A DNA stretch of 34,119 bases from positions 1-34,119 of the forward strand of contig CAYRNW010000027.1 in the NCBI GenBank assembly GCA_964425745.1. The letters are read 5' to 3'. This DNA is from CALCNS01 sp964425745. GTDB lineage: Bacteria; Bacillota; JAAYKD01. Under the pieces are notes generated by a model. That model searched no databases and was not told the origin of the DNA. It saw only the letters and a program-made list of their open reading frames with translations. Below, one piece after another: positions 7,679 to 16,309 of the stretch. The position numbers and the translations under genes were made by a program. How positions within the stretch are numbered: the first letter of the stretch is position 1; each line of letters begins with the position of its first letter.

Positions 7679-7782
7679 TCTTATCAAGAGCGGTGGAGGG
7701 ACTGGCCCGATGAAACCCGGCAACCTAGGTGAACCTAAGGTGCTAACTCCTGCGTAGCGGTTTTCCGCTTCGACAGATAAGA
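7679..7782 (+). ncRNA. SAM-I (S-box) riboswitch
   Basis: The leader has the conserved S-box core: P1 strand TCTTATC (7679-7685), AAGAGCGGTGGAGGGAC, GGCCCGATGAAACCCGGCAACC, then GGTGCTAACTCCTGC, and the closing P1 strand GATAAGA (7776-7782). It is followed within 16 nt by an intrinsic terminator, as expected for a transcriptional OFF switch. When SAM is abundant P1 forms and the terminator stops transcription. Without SAM, the 3' side of P1 and its downstream bases can pair elsewhere, for example ATAAG 7777-7781 with CTTAT 7790-7794. It controls the methionine synthase genes downstream. Confidence 0.97.
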
Positions 7783-7797
7783 AAGATGACTTATAAA

Positions 7798-7830
7798 CGC
7801 CTCTTTCCTATTTGGAAAGGGGTGTTTTTT
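7798..7830 (+). terminator. Regulated terminator of the SAM riboswitch
   Basis: CGCCTCTTTCC (7798-7808) pairs with GGAAAGGGGTG (7814-7824) through 11 pairs with two G-U wobbles and a TATTT loop. Six T follow. This is the expression platform of the upstream S-box. Confidence 0.93.
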
Positions 7831-7858
7831 GTTAAAGATTCTACTAGGAGGTGGCACT

Positions 7859-8515
7859 GTGCTACTGAAACTCCCCTTTCAAAGTTCTCGTCAAGAGACC
7901 TTCCGTTATTTGGGATATCAGGAGAACATGACCCAGGATTGGCCCGAAGTGGAGCGATTATTTGAAGAAACGAAGCTTAAGATTCAGGCGATTTGCTCTG
8001 TTCAGGGCGGCGTTAAAACGTGGGCGGAACCTCCCCTATCGCTTCAAGGCAACGATTTGCCGCATCTGTTTCGCTACAGCAAGCGGATCAGCATTCTGGC
8101 GGTTACCTTGGGGGCTGCTTTAGATCAATGGATCAGTCAGGCGATGCAAGAAGGCAACTTTGCGCAGGCCGCCATGGCCGACGCGTTGGGCAGTGCCGCC
8201 GCCGAAGAAGCGATGGAGACACTGAACCGCCTGGTCAGCGCTGATGCACGCATACAGGGCTTTCGCACGACCCCTCGGTTTAGCCCCGGTTATGGCGATG
8301 CCCCGCTGGAGATGCAAGCAGAAGTGCTGGCTGCTCTGGGGGAGAACCGTCCCCAAGTCCAGGTTTTGGCGGGAGGGTTGCTTTCACCGAGGAAGTCGGT
8401 GACGGCCTTGTTGGGCTGGGAGCCTTTGAAAGGCCCGGCGGCTCACTTGGGAGAGTCGTGTGACCACCACTGCGTTTTTTGCCCATTGGAAGAATGTAGA
8501 TATCGCAAAGCGTAA
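7859..8515 (+). CDS. Stand-alone methionine synthase reactivation (activation domain) protein
   Basis: This 218-residue protein matches the SAM-binding activation domain that, in one-piece MetH, remethylates oxidised cob(II)alamin. The hallmark RFSPGYGDAPLEMQ and the downstream LSPRKSVTALLG are present. The C-terminus carries a cysteine cluster (CDHHCVFCPLEECRYR) that could bind metal or a cluster. The start is GTG at 7859 with AGGAGG upstream; the longer frame from 7829 begins inside the terminator region. It is the first gene behind the riboswitch, and metH follows 110 bp downstream. Split MetH with a free activation protein is known in Clostridia and Thermotoga-type bacteria. The Cys cluster beyond the core domain is notable. 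Confidence 0.9.
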   Translation: MLLKLPFQSSRQETFRYLGYQENMTQDWPEVERLFEETKLKIQAICSVQGGVKTWAEPPLSLQGNDLPHLFRYSKRISILAVTLGAALDQWISQAMQEGNFAQAAMADALGSAAAEEAMETLNRLVSADARIQGFRTTPRFSPGYGDAPLEMQAEVLAALGENRPQVQVLAGGLLSPRKSVTALLGWEPLKGPAAHLGESCDHHCVFCPLEECRYRKA

Positions 8516-8625
8516 AAGACAGCGTTACGAAGAATTGGTATGACCTATAGAAAGAACGACCTATATATAGAAAGACTTCCTTATAAAGAGAAAAGTCTAG
8601 AAAAAAAAGAGACGGAGGAACTAGA

Positions 8626-11070
8626 ATGAACCAGAACCACCACCTCATCATTGGCGACGGCGCCATGGGCACCTTGTTGCAGGCCAAAGGCTTACTGCAA
8701 GGCGGAGGTTGCCCGGAGCTGCTTAACCGCACTCACCCCCAAGAAATTCTTGAAATCCATCGACGATATGCCCAAGCCGGTGCTCAATGGCTGCAGACCA
8801 ACACCTTTGGCGGAAGCCCTTTTAAGTTGAAGGCCTATGGTTTAGAAGCAGATACCGTTGAACTGAATGCGCGTGCCGTGGCCTTAGCTCGTGAAGCGGC
8901 TCCAAACCTACCGGTCTGGGGCGATATGGGTTCCAGTGGTCAGCTGATGATCCCGCTCGGCAGTTGCAGTTTAGATGAAATGATTGCCGGTTTTTACGTG
9001 CAAGCCAAGGCTTTAGATGATGCTGGTGTCGACGTCTTTCTGATTGAAACCATGGCCGATTTACAAGAAGCCAAAGCAGCGGTAATGGCCGTTAAAGCCT
9101 TAGGCAAGGGCCGACGAATCGCTTGCACTCTCACCTTTGAACCTGGGCTGCGCACCCTAAGCGGAGATGACCCGGAGACGGTCGCCGCGGTCTTGCAGGC
9201 GTTGGGAGTCGATATCATTGGAGTAAACTGTGGCTTTGGACCGGAGCCCATGATTGAAATTTTGAATCGTTTCAAAGCCGTTTCAGACCACCCTCTTTTA
9301 GTGCAGCCCAATGCCGGTTTGCCAATCTTGCGAAATGGTGAGACCGTGTTCCCCAGTAGTCCGCAAGAAATGGGCGATTATGTGCCAAAACTGGTGGCTG
9401 CTGGGGCACAGTACATTGGTGGTTGTTGTGGAACTACACCGGAGCATCTTCAAGCCTTGTCTCGTGCAGCAGCAAACCTGACACCGCTAACACCGAAAAC
9501 CCTTAGCTTTAGCACCTTAGCCGGTTTTGGTGAAACCGTCGTACTCTCGGACCGCCTACCCATGCGCTGGATTGGGGAACGCATCAATCCTACAGCTCGT
9601 AAAAAGCTGGCGGAAAGTTTACGCGCCGGTGCCTATGAAAGCATCGCTTTAGAAGCCGAAGAACAGATTCGCGCCGGAGCTTCCATTATTGACCTCAATG
9701 TAGCCTTACCCACCGCAAGCAACAGCGAAGCCGAACGTCTACAACAGCTGACCTTAGCTTGCCAACGCCGCATCCGGGCTCCGCTCTCTTTAGATACCCC
9801 GCACCCGGCCATCATGGAACAGGCATTGAAGGTTGTGCGTGGTAAACCCTTACTCAACTCCACCAACGGAGACGAAGAGCATTTGCACGCGGTGTGCCAA
9901 CTGGCTGCCACTTACGGTGCTGCTCTCTTGGGCTTGACCTTGGATCGTCAAGGCATTCCCTCTTCTGCAGAAGACCGGCTGGTCATTGCCCGGCGCATTG
10001 TGCAGACCGCGGAGTCCTATGGCATTTCACGAAACGATATCTACATCGATGGTCTCACCCTTACCGCCGGTGCCAGCCAAGCCCTACTTCCCGAGACCTT
10101 GCGCTTGATTCGCATGGTCAAACAGGAACTCGGTGTGCGCACCATCTTAGGCGTCAGCAATGTATCGCACGGTCTCCCTCAGCGTACGGTTCTCAACACC
10201 GCCTTTTTAATGATGGCCATGCAAGCAGGGTTAGATGCCGCAATCATCAACCCCTTCCAGCAAGGTTTAGCTTTGTATAGTGCAGCTGCCGATGTCCTGA
10301 CCGGCAGAGATCAGAATTCCCAGCATTTTATCGCTCTTTCGAATCAGACCCCGAAGTCTAGCCAAGCAATCTCAGTCCAACCCACCTCTCCCCAAGCAGA
10401 AACAACCACCGCAGTTGCTGCCCCGGACACCCTTGGCCAACTGCAAAATGAGATTCTCTATGGCAGCAAAGAGCAAATCGAACCTTTGCTCAAAGCCCTG
10501 TTGCAAGATTCAATGCCCCCACTTAAAATTGTCAACAACGGTATTCTCCCTGCCTTAAGCGAAGTGGGCGAACGCTATGACCGCAAGGTCTATTTCCTGC
10601 CACAACTACTGCTTGCCGCCGAAGCCGCCAAAAAAGCGCTCGCTTTCCTGCATCCTTATCTAAAACAAGAAGGCGCCGTATCTGCCGGTACCGTCGTCAT
10701 TGCCACCGTGCAAGGTGACATTCACGATATAGGCAAAGGCATTGTCGGCTTACTCTTAGAAAACCATGGCTTCCGCGTGATTGACTTAGGCAAAGATGTT
10801 GCAAACCAATTAATCATTGAAACCGCCCTTGCCGAAAAAGCCGATCTAATCGCCCTCAGTTCATTGATGACCACCACCCTGCCGCAAATGGGTCTGCTCT
10901 GCCAAGAGTTACGTGACCGTGGGATAGAGATCCCAGTCTTGGTCGGTGGTGCCATTGTCAACGAAGCCTATGCTCAGGAAATTGGCGCCCACTACGGTGC
11001 CGATGCTACCGATGCCGTCCGCCTAGCCCTAAAGTGCCTCACAAAGGAGGTGCGCACATGCTTGAATTAG
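8626..11070 (+). CDS. metH: Cobalamin-dependent methionine synthase MetH, lacking the reactivation domain
   Basis: This 814-residue enzyme transfers a methyl group from 5-methyl-THF through cobalamin to homocysteine. The order is: homocysteine S-methyltransferase domain (1-300) with zinc ligands C202 (GVNCGFGPE) and C267-C268 (GGCCGTT); pterin-binding domain (about 315-580; RINPTARKKL, LDLNVALP-like segment); cobalamin cap (about 605-690); and B12-binding Rossmann domain with D698-x-H700-x-x-G703 (DIHDIGKG). The protein ends after the B12 domain, so the SAM-binding domain is missing and is supplied by the gene upstream. A GGAGGAACTAGA site precedes the ATG. The Pro/Ser/Thr-rich stretch near 565-600 is a flexible linker. 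It overlaps metF by 13 bp. Confidence 0.97.
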   Translation: MNQNHHLIIGDGAMGTLLQAKGLLQGGGCPELLNRTHPQEILEIHRRYAQAGAQWLQTNTFGGSPFKLKAYGLEADTVELNARAVALAREAAPNLPVWGDMGSSGQLMIPLGSCSLDEMIAGFYVQAKALDDAGVDVFLIETMADLQEAKAAVMAVKALGKGRRIACTLTFEPGLRTLSGDDPETVAAVLQALGVDIIGVNCGFGPEPMIEILNRFKAVSDHPLLVQPNAGLPILRNGETVFPSSPQEMGDYVPKLVAAGAQYIGGCCGTTPEHLQALSRAAANLTPLTPKTLSFSTLAGFGETVVLSDRLPMRWIGERINPTARKKLAESLRAGAYESIALEAEEQIRAGASIIDLNVALPTASNSEAERLQQLTLACQRRIRAPLSLDTPHPAIMEQALKVVRGKPLLNSTNGDEEHLHAVCQLAATYGAALLGLTLDRQGIPSSAEDRLVIARRIVQTAESYGISRNDIYIDGLTLTAGASQALLPETLRLIRMVKQELGVRTILGVSNVSHGLPQRTVLNTAFLMMAMQAGLDAAIINPFQQGLALYSAAADVLTGRDQNSQHFIALSNQTPKSSQAISVQPTSPQAETTTAVAAPDTLGQLQNEILYGSKEQIEPLLKALLQDSMPPLKIVNNGILPALSEVGERYDRKVYFLPQLLLAAEAAKKALAFLHPYLKQEGAVSAGTVVIATVQGDIHDIGKGIVGLLLENHGFRVIDLGKDVANQLIIETALAEKADLIALSSLMTTTLPQMGLLCQELRDRGIEIPVLVGGAIVNEAYAQEIGAHYGADATDAVRLALKCLTKEVRTCLN

Positions 11071-11942
11071 TCGATTATTTACAAACCCTCCCTTTCGTGC
11101 TCACCGTGGAACTGGAACCTCCCAAAGGCTGTGACTTAAGTTCGGTTTATAAATACGCCAAGGCTTTAAAAGGTAAAGTCCATGCCGTCAATATTACCGA
11201 CAGCCCCATGGCCAATATGCGCATGAGCCCAATTGCCGTAGCTCATATGGTGAAACAAGAAGCCGGAATTGATGCTGTCTTTCACCTCACCTGCCGCGAC
11301 CGGAATGTGATTGGCCTGCAGGCAGAACTCTTAGGCGCCCATGCTTTAGGAGTGCGCAGCATTCTGGTTTTAAGCGGAGATCCGCCCAGCCGCGGAGATC
11401 ACCCCAATGCCCGCGGAATTTTTGAAGTGGATTCAGTGGGTTTAGTCAAAATCGCCCATTGCTTAAATCAAGGCTACGATTGGACCGGCCATGCCTTGAA
11501 AGGTGCCTCCAACTTCCATATTGGCGTGGCAGCCAACCCCTTAGCCGAGGATATGGAAAAAGAATTGGAACGACTGGCGAAAAAGATTGAAAACGGTGCC
11601 AATTTCATACAGACGCAGCCCATTTACGAACCGGAAATTTTGGCTCGCTTCGTCGAACGCATTCGCCCGTATGATCTACCTGTGATCGCCGGAGTCCTGC
11701 CGATTAAGAGCCGAAAAATGTGCCAGCATATTCTGCACAACATTCCCGGCATTCATATTCCGTCCTGGTTAGTAGCAAAAATCGAAAAAGAAGATCGGCA
11801 AGGCGGCGTCGATGCCGCGCGTCAGCTCTTGCGGGAATTACCCTATGTAGTTCAAGGTGCTCATATTATGCCGGTAGGTAGTGCCTCCTTAGTGCAGGAA
11901 GTCTTAGCACCCGTGAACAGCCAACAGGTGGCCGGGATGTAA
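11058..11942 (+). CDS. metF: Methylenetetrahydrofolate reductase
   Basis: This 294-residue flavoenzyme reduces 5,10-methylene-THF to 5-methyl-THF, the methyl donor for MetH. The N-terminal TVELEPPKG, the HLTCRDRN segment, the SGDPP motif and the late NFIQTQPIYEPE all fit MTHFR of the short bacterial type (no regulatory domain). The longer frame begins at 11034, but ATG 11058 has AAAGGAGG 7 bases upstream and gives a normal N-terminus. The 13-bp overlap with metH implies translational coupling. It closes the SAM-regulated operon and is followed by a terminator. Confidence 0.95.
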   Translation: MLELVDYLQTLPFVLTVELEPPKGCDLSSVYKYAKALKGKVHAVNITDSPMANMRMSPIAVAHMVKQEAGIDAVFHLTCRDRNVIGLQAELLGAHALGVRSILVLSGDPPSRGDHPNARGIFEVDSVGLVKIAHCLNQGYDWTGHALKGASNFHIGVAANPLAEDMEKELERLAKKIENGANFIQTQPIYEPEILARFVERIRPYDLPVIAGVLPIKSRKMCQHILHNIPGIHIPSWLVAKIEKEDRQGGVDAARQLLRELPYVVQGAHIMPVGSASLVQEVLAPVNSQQVAGM

Positions 11943-11950
11943 TAAAAAAG

Positions 11951-11995
11951 CAGATGGACCTCTCAAGCAATCTTGAAGGATCCATCTGTTTCTGT
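11951..11995. terminator. Bidirectional terminator between metF and tsaB
   Basis: CAGATGGA (11951-11958) pairs with TCCATCTG (11981-11988), with an inner TCAAG/CTTGA stem. A T-rich tract follows on the plus strand, and an A-rich tract (11942-11949) precedes the stem, giving T on the minus strand. It serves the convergent metF and tsaB operons. Confidence 0.8.
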
Positions 11996-12005
11996 TTTCT
12001 GTTTT

Positions 12006-12039
12006 CATCTTGTTTTGTTGCTCATCTTGTTTTGTTGCT
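12006..12039. repeat. Tandem duplication of a 17-bp unit
   Basis: The unit CATCTTGTTTTGTTGCT occurs twice in direct succession (12006-12022, 12023-12039), immediately downstream of the tsaB stop codon in non-coding DNA. Confidence 0.85.
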
Positions 12040-12756
12040 CTACTCTTTTGCTTCTAACGCTAAACGTTCCAGCCGTTTGACTTCGGCTTCCGATTTTCGT
12101 AAATACAACGGACGCAGTTGGTGATAATCTAATACTTCCCCTCTACGCAACCGTTCTAGGCCCAATTGAGCCAACACCGAAGGCCTCGGCACCCGGTAAC
12201 ACTCCGGCGTAATCTGCAGCCGTTCTCCCAGGGCCTCTTTTAAACCCTCGGCATCACGGCTGACGGCATCGCCAACCGCCCAAATCGTTCCTTCATATTG
12301 GGCAAGCAACTCCGCCATACCAATCAAGGGCTGTTGACGGGGCTCGAGCAAACACTCCAAGCTTTGGCCGGCTTTGCGGTACAAGGCCATATAAAACTCG
12401 TTACGGCGTGCATCGAGCAGCGGCAGCACCAAACTGTCTCCTCCGGCAAAGGCAGCCGCCCACAATTCCAAAGTCGGCACCCCCACCAAAGGGATCTGCA
12501 AACCTTGAGCTAAAGCGCGCGCCGTTGCCAAGCCAATGCGCAAGCCAGTAAACGAGCCCGGCCCTTGACTCACCACTAAAGCGTCAACTTCTTGAATGCT
12601 GATATCGGTCTCTTGCAACAAAAAATCCAAAGCCGGCATTAAGCGTTGCGAGTGGGTCAGCCCCGAAGACACCAGCCATTCTCCGCGTAAAACCTCGTCT
12701 TCAAGAATCGCCAGCCCCGAATAACGGGTGGCGGCATCCATACTTACGATTCGCAT
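12040..12756 (-). CDS. tsaB: tRNA threonylcarbamoyladenosine biosynthesis protein TsaB
   Basis: This 238-residue ASKHA-fold protein is the TsaD partner that organises the t6A-forming complex. The N-terminal segment VSMDAATRYSGLAILE, the VSQGPGSFTGLRIGLATA motif and the PLLDARRNEFYMALY segment are diagnostic. The start ATG is preceded by GGAGGAGATGATCCC. It overlaps tsaE by 13 bp and is the last gene of the radA-pssA-mutL-KOW-tsaE-tsaB series. In many Bacillota tsaE-tsaB-rimI-tsaD are contiguous; here the set is split. Confidence 0.96.
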   Translation of the reverse strand: MRIVSMDAATRYSGLAILEDEVLRGEWLVSSGLTHSQRLMPALDFLLQETDISIQEVDALVVSQGPGSFTGLRIGLATARALAQGLQIPLVGVPTLELWAAAFAGGDSLVLPLLDARRNEFYMALYRKAGQSLECLLEPRQQPLIGMAELLAQYEGTIWAVGDAVSRDAEGLKEALGERLQITPECYRVPRPSVLAQLGLERLRRGEVLDYHQLRPLYLRKSEAEVKRLERLALEAKE

Positions 12757-13208
12757 GGGATCATCTCCTCCAACAAGGCTTCATAGGCTTTGCCCACGGC
12801 GGTCCAGGTTAAATTCCGCCCCTCGTCGCCATATTCCAAATTCAATTCCAAATATTCGTCTGGGTACAGCTGCGGGAAGCGATTCATCCACTCCACCAAC
12901 ACCACCGATGCATCGTTTTGCAGCTCATCCCAGCCTAAATCCAAGACTTCCAAGGGGTGTTCCAAGCGATACAAATCTAAATGATGCACCAAAAAGCGCC
13001 CCTCGTAGCTTTGCAGCAGGCGAAAGGTGGGGCTTTGCACCGATTCCTTTACCCCTAACGCTGCCAGCAAACCTTGGGCAAAGGTGGTTTTTCCCGTGCC
13101 CAAATCGCCGTTGAGCGCTAAAAACGCCCCCGGAAACAACCGTTTCGCCAAAGAGCGGGCAATCTGATTCATCTCTTCCACGCTATGTTCCTTCTGATGA
13201 CGAATCAA
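12744..13208 (-). CDS. tsaE: tRNA threonylcarbamoyladenosine biosynthesis ATPase TsaE
   Basis: This 154-residue P-loop ATPase supports turnover of the TsaB-TsaD complex in t6A synthesis. The Walker A motif is at about residues 34-41 (GDLGTGKT), followed by the family-typical SPTF.L.Q.Y segment, HHLDLYRLE and VLVEWMNRFP. The start is TTG at 13206-13208, chosen because AAAGGAGG lies 9 bases upstream and no better start gives full length. It sits 15 bp after the KOW-protein stop and overlaps tsaB, so coupled expression is likely. Confidence 0.95.
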   Translation of the reverse strand: MIRHQKEHSVEEMNQIARSLAKRLFPGAFLALNGDLGTGKTTFAQGLLAALGVKESVQSPTFRLLQSYEGRFLVHHLDLYRLEHPLEVLDLGWDELQNDASVVLVEWMNRFPQLYPDEYLELNLEYGDEGRNLTWTAVGKAYEALLEEMIPCES

Positions 13209-13223
13209 CCCTGCACACCTCCT

Positions 13224-14528
13224 TTAGCTGTGATACGGCTCCACATTGGCTCGGGGCACCAGTACTGTGCCGCTTGCCGTCTTAATTTCATACACCAGAG
13301 TTTTCACCCCGGAAGGCAACACAATTTCATTCAAGGGGATAGACTCAATGCTGCCGACTTCACCAAACCAGGGCTCACGAACAATGCGCACCGTATTACC
13401 CACCACAAAATCTTCTAAACTCCCTGCCGTTGCTTCTTCTGTGGTGCTAATGCCCTCGTCATCCTCGACCGGCAGCAACACCTCTGGCCGAATCACCCCG
13501 GCGCGGATCTGGGTTAAGCCGTTGACGGAAATCAGCTTGCCCTCTTTTTGCGCAATGGCCTGGAAGGCCTGGATGTTCATGGGGATCCTACCCATGCCTT
13601 CGGTTACGATCAGGGTCATGCAGAGCACATTTTCAGGTGTGCCCGGCTTGATCTCATGACCGCAGAGCTGGGTCACATCTTTATTGTGCATGCCACCGCT
13701 GATAATCGCCTTAACACCCAACTTCTGGGCTTTTTGCAAGGCTTCGCCCTCCACCATGGCACCGGCTAAGAGGATTTTGTCTTTGTCAGACTCCAGAATG
13801 CCTTCGGCTTTCAAGGTCTCGGTTTCGTTGGCAACAGCCACCCGCAAGACCCCCCAGGTCTCGCCGCCCACCCCGTAAACACCGGGCACTCGTAAGACAT
13901 CGCTTTCAATCATGGCGCCCAAATCCGGAACGATTTCGGTAACAAAACCGCTGACGTAGGCAAAAACCTGACGCAAGACAAAGGGACGTTTTATAGAAAT
14001 GGTAGCGCCCTTGATTTCGGTAATCAGCCCGGCAATGGGGGCAAAGACTTTTTTCTCTTCATCATCTTTGGCCAGGGTATCGCCCATTTTCACCATGGCA
14101 CCTTGGCGAACTTCAATGAAGCGCTTGGCCATGAGTTCGGGCATCTCGAGTTCGGCGGCTACATTGACCACCCGCACCGGTTCATCCGGGTCGCCTTCCA
14201 AGCGCAAGGCAATCGTGCCCAAGAGCGGAGAAATATCTTCAATTTTGCCCTTGGCCGGGGCATGAACTTCGTATTCTAAACCTTCAATGACCACACCGGC
14301 TAAAACTTGCCCGGTTTCCACCAGGTCGCCGACCTTGACAATGGCCATTTGGTTCATCATATGCGGAGGCAGGCCCAATTGCTCGGTTACCGGAATAATG
14401 ACCGGTTCCACCGGCTGCAACTTGGTTTCGGCAATAATCGTGTAGGGAAAGACCAGCTGCCCCTTTTCCACCATCACCTGACCCACATCGGGCAAGACTC
14501 GTTTAAAGGTTTCGCGTCTGGGCATCAT
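13224..14528 (-). CDS. MutL-linked protein with barrel-sandwich-like repeats and C-terminal KOW-like domain
   Basis: I do not recognise a named function for this 434-residue soluble protein. The N-terminal half has Gly/Val-rich beta segments of the biotinyl/lipoyl barrel-sandwich type (for example VKVGDLVETGQVLAG and YEVHAPAKGKIEDISP, then a second set near 125-180). The C-terminal 65 residues look like a KOW module (VVGNTVRIVREPWFGEVGSI) of the kind that contacts RNA or ribosomal/transcription proteins. The ATG overlaps the mutL stop (ATGA), giving tight coupling. Conserved pairing with the upstream ASKHA protein suggests they work together. No signal peptide or membrane segment is visible. 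Confidence 0.65.
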   Translation of the reverse strand: MMPRRETFKRVLPDVGQVMVEKGQLVFPYTIIAETKLQPVEPVIIPVTEQLGLPPHMMNQMAIVKVGDLVETGQVLAGVVIEGLEYEVHAPAKGKIEDISPLLGTIALRLEGDPDEPVRVVNVAAELEMPELMAKRFIEVRQGAMVKMGDTLAKDDEEKKVFAPIAGLITEIKGATISIKRPFVLRQVFAYVSGFVTEIVPDLGAMIESDVLRVPGVYGVGGETWGVLRVAVANETETLKAEGILESDKDKILLAGAMVEGEALQKAQKLGVKAIISGGMHNKDVTQLCGHEIKPGTPENVLCMTLIVTEGMGRIPMNIQAFQAIAQKEGKLISVNGLTQIRAGVIRPEVLLPVEDDEGISTTEEATAGSLEDFVVGNTVRIVREPWFGEVGSIESIPLNEIVLPSGVKTLVYEIKTASGTVLVPRANVEPYHS

Positions 14529-16309
14529 ACTCGGTCACCCCCTTGCATCCATTGTGCTTGCCAGTTTTGGCTTTGTTTTCGTTGTTGACTCAATTTCTTT
14601 TCCCAGCGCAACTCACGACCGCGCAGATCGACTAAAATCCCTACTTCGCCCCCGGTCACGGTTTTGCTCAACGATTTCCAGAAACCGTTGCCATAGTTTA
14701 ACTTCCAATGTCCACTGACGGTAAGTTCGGCTTCTTCGTTGGCCGCTAACGGTAAAATGGCAATCTCGTTGAAGCGCACATCGCGGGTAATGCTGGCGCC
14801 TTTCTTAGGTTCAAGGGTGACGCGAGCCACCTTTTCATTGTTCATGCCGTAACCGCTAATCGGCGATACCACACCGCCTAAGGGCATGAGGCAGAGGTCT
14901 TCTAAAATGCGCAGGGCATTCTTTTCATCCACTTGGCTAAACGCACCGGCATGGGGCAACATAAAGCTACGGTCGAGCGAAAGCTTGGTGTAGCCCTGCG
15001 GCAAGAAGCCATCGATCATCATCATCGCGGCTTGCACCGGATTCGGCGCATGAGAAACCACACCGCCGCTACCGATTAGCCAATCAATGTCTTTCATGCC
15101 GAATAAAACTTCGGTGCCAAAGAATTCTTCACTGGATTTGGTGGCGTCACCTTCGCGTTTGTTACCACGCAAGGCCACGGTTAAATTGAAATGTTGTTTG
15201 AGCGACAAGCGCAGCGCTTCCCGGGCTAAGGCCTGCTCAACCTGCAACGCTTCTGGTGTCACCGGCAGGGTGGTGGGGCGCAGCATCTTGTTATGCAACC
15301 AGTCGCGCACGATTTCTTCGCTCAAGTTTTCGGGCAGCCAGCGCAGAATGTTCTCGATGCCTGCCTCGGACAAAACATGCATGGCGCTGTAGCTCATCCC
15401 TAAATTGGCGCTAACGGTTCGGTAAAAGGTGCCTTTGAAAACCGAGAAGACGTCGGTGGTGGCGCCGCCGATGTCCATGGACATAACATTGTGGCCATAC
15501 TCCTTAGCTAAGAGTTGCAGGGCTTTGCCGACCGCTAAGGGGGTGGGTAGAATCGGGGCGGTGACGCGCTTGCTGACCTCGGCATAGCCAGGAGCTTGGG
15601 TCATAACATGGTGCAAAAAGACTTCTTGAATCGCCAGCCGCGCCGGGTTTAAGTCTTCTTTATCCATGGTCGGACGCAAGTTGTTGACAAATTGCACCTC
15701 AAAGGGATGCTGAATCGATTCAAAATAAGGGCGGACATCGGAATTGCCGGCATAGATCAGGGGCACCTTGTGGTCGCCTAAGCGGCTTTTGGGGTCGGCC
15801 TTGGTCAAGATATCGACCATGACCGCCACTTCTAAAAGGGCTCCGCCTTCAATACCACCGGCCATGAGGATCATATCGGGGCGCAACTCACGAATGCGAG
15901 CTACCCGTTCATACATCTCTAAACCGTCGTCCTGGGCCATAACATCGAGCAAGACAGCTCCGGCACCTAAGGCCGCCCGTTCGGCCGACTCCGCAGTCAT
16001 GGTTTTGACCAAGCCTACCACCAGCATCTGTAAGCCGCCGCCGGCACTACTGGTGGCCAGTAAGCCCTCAATGGCATGGGTATTGGTTTGCAGAAAGTGT
16101 TTTTCATCGGTCAAAGGGATTTGCAGCTGCTTTTCCAAACGGCTGACCGCTTGAAACAAGCCTAACTTAACATCGTTATACGGGGCTTCCACGGTGGTGG
16201 GGGCATCTGCTCCGCCTAAGAGGGTCACCTTTTCTTCGCTGATTTCAAACAACAAAGCCTTGGTGGTGGTACTGCCAATATCGGCAATGAGATAACGTTT
16301 TCCATTCAT
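14525..16309 (-). CDS. MutL/GlmL-type ASKHA ATPase (glutamate mutase accessory family)
   Basis: This 594-residue protein belongs to the MutL/GlmL family (actin/Hsp70-fold ATPases found beside coenzyme-B12 glutamate mutases). The phosphate-1 motif ADIGSTTTK is at residues 9-17, a second phosphate motif is near MSMDIGGATTDVFSV, and a Gly-rich LIGSGGVVSHAPNP lies later. The ATG at 16307-16309 overlaps the pssA stop (ATGA) and has GGAAGGCGGAGAG upstream; seven further upstream codons are not needed. No mutase subunit (mutS/glmS or mutE/glmE) is present. Instead it sits with pssA, a KOW protein and t6A genes. The family is confident; the substrate or partner is unknown. Confidence 0.85.
   Translation of the reverse strand: MNGKRYLIADIGSTTTKALLFEISEEKVTLLGGADAPTTVEAPYNDVKLGLFQAVSRLEKQLQIPLTDEKHFLQTNTHAIEGLLATSSAGGGLQMLVVGLVKTMTAESAERAALGAGAVLLDVMAQDDGLEMYERVARIRELRPDMILMAGGIEGGALLEVAVMVDILTKADPKSRLGDHKVPLIYAGNSDVRPYFESIQHPFEVQFVNNLRPTMDKEDLNPARLAIQEVFLHHVMTQAPGYAEVSKRVTAPILPTPLAVGKALQLLAKEYGHNVMSMDIGGATTDVFSVFKGTFYRTVSANLGMSYSAMHVLSEAGIENILRWLPENLSEEIVRDWLHNKMLRPTTLPVTPEALQVEQALAREALRLSLKQHFNLTVALRGNKREGDATKSSEEFFGTEVLFGMKDIDWLIGSGGVVSHAPNPVQAAMMMIDGFLPQGYTKLSLDRSFMLPHAGAFSQVDEKNALRILEDLCLMPLGGVVSPISGYGMNNEKVARVTLEPKKGASITRDVRFNEIAILPLAANEEAELTVSGHWKLNYGNGFWKSLSKTVTGGEVGILVDLRGRELRWEKKLSQQRKQSQNWQAQWMQGGDRV

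Noticed and set aside
8517..8625. Possible extra regulatory RNA between the reactivation gene and metH
   Set aside because: Only a weak 6-bp stem and A-rich sequence are visible, which is not enough to support a structured element.
8280..8732. 150-codon minus-strand frame across the start of metH
   Set aside because: It covers two well-supported genes on the other strand and has Pro/Ser-rich composition typical of an antisense shadow.
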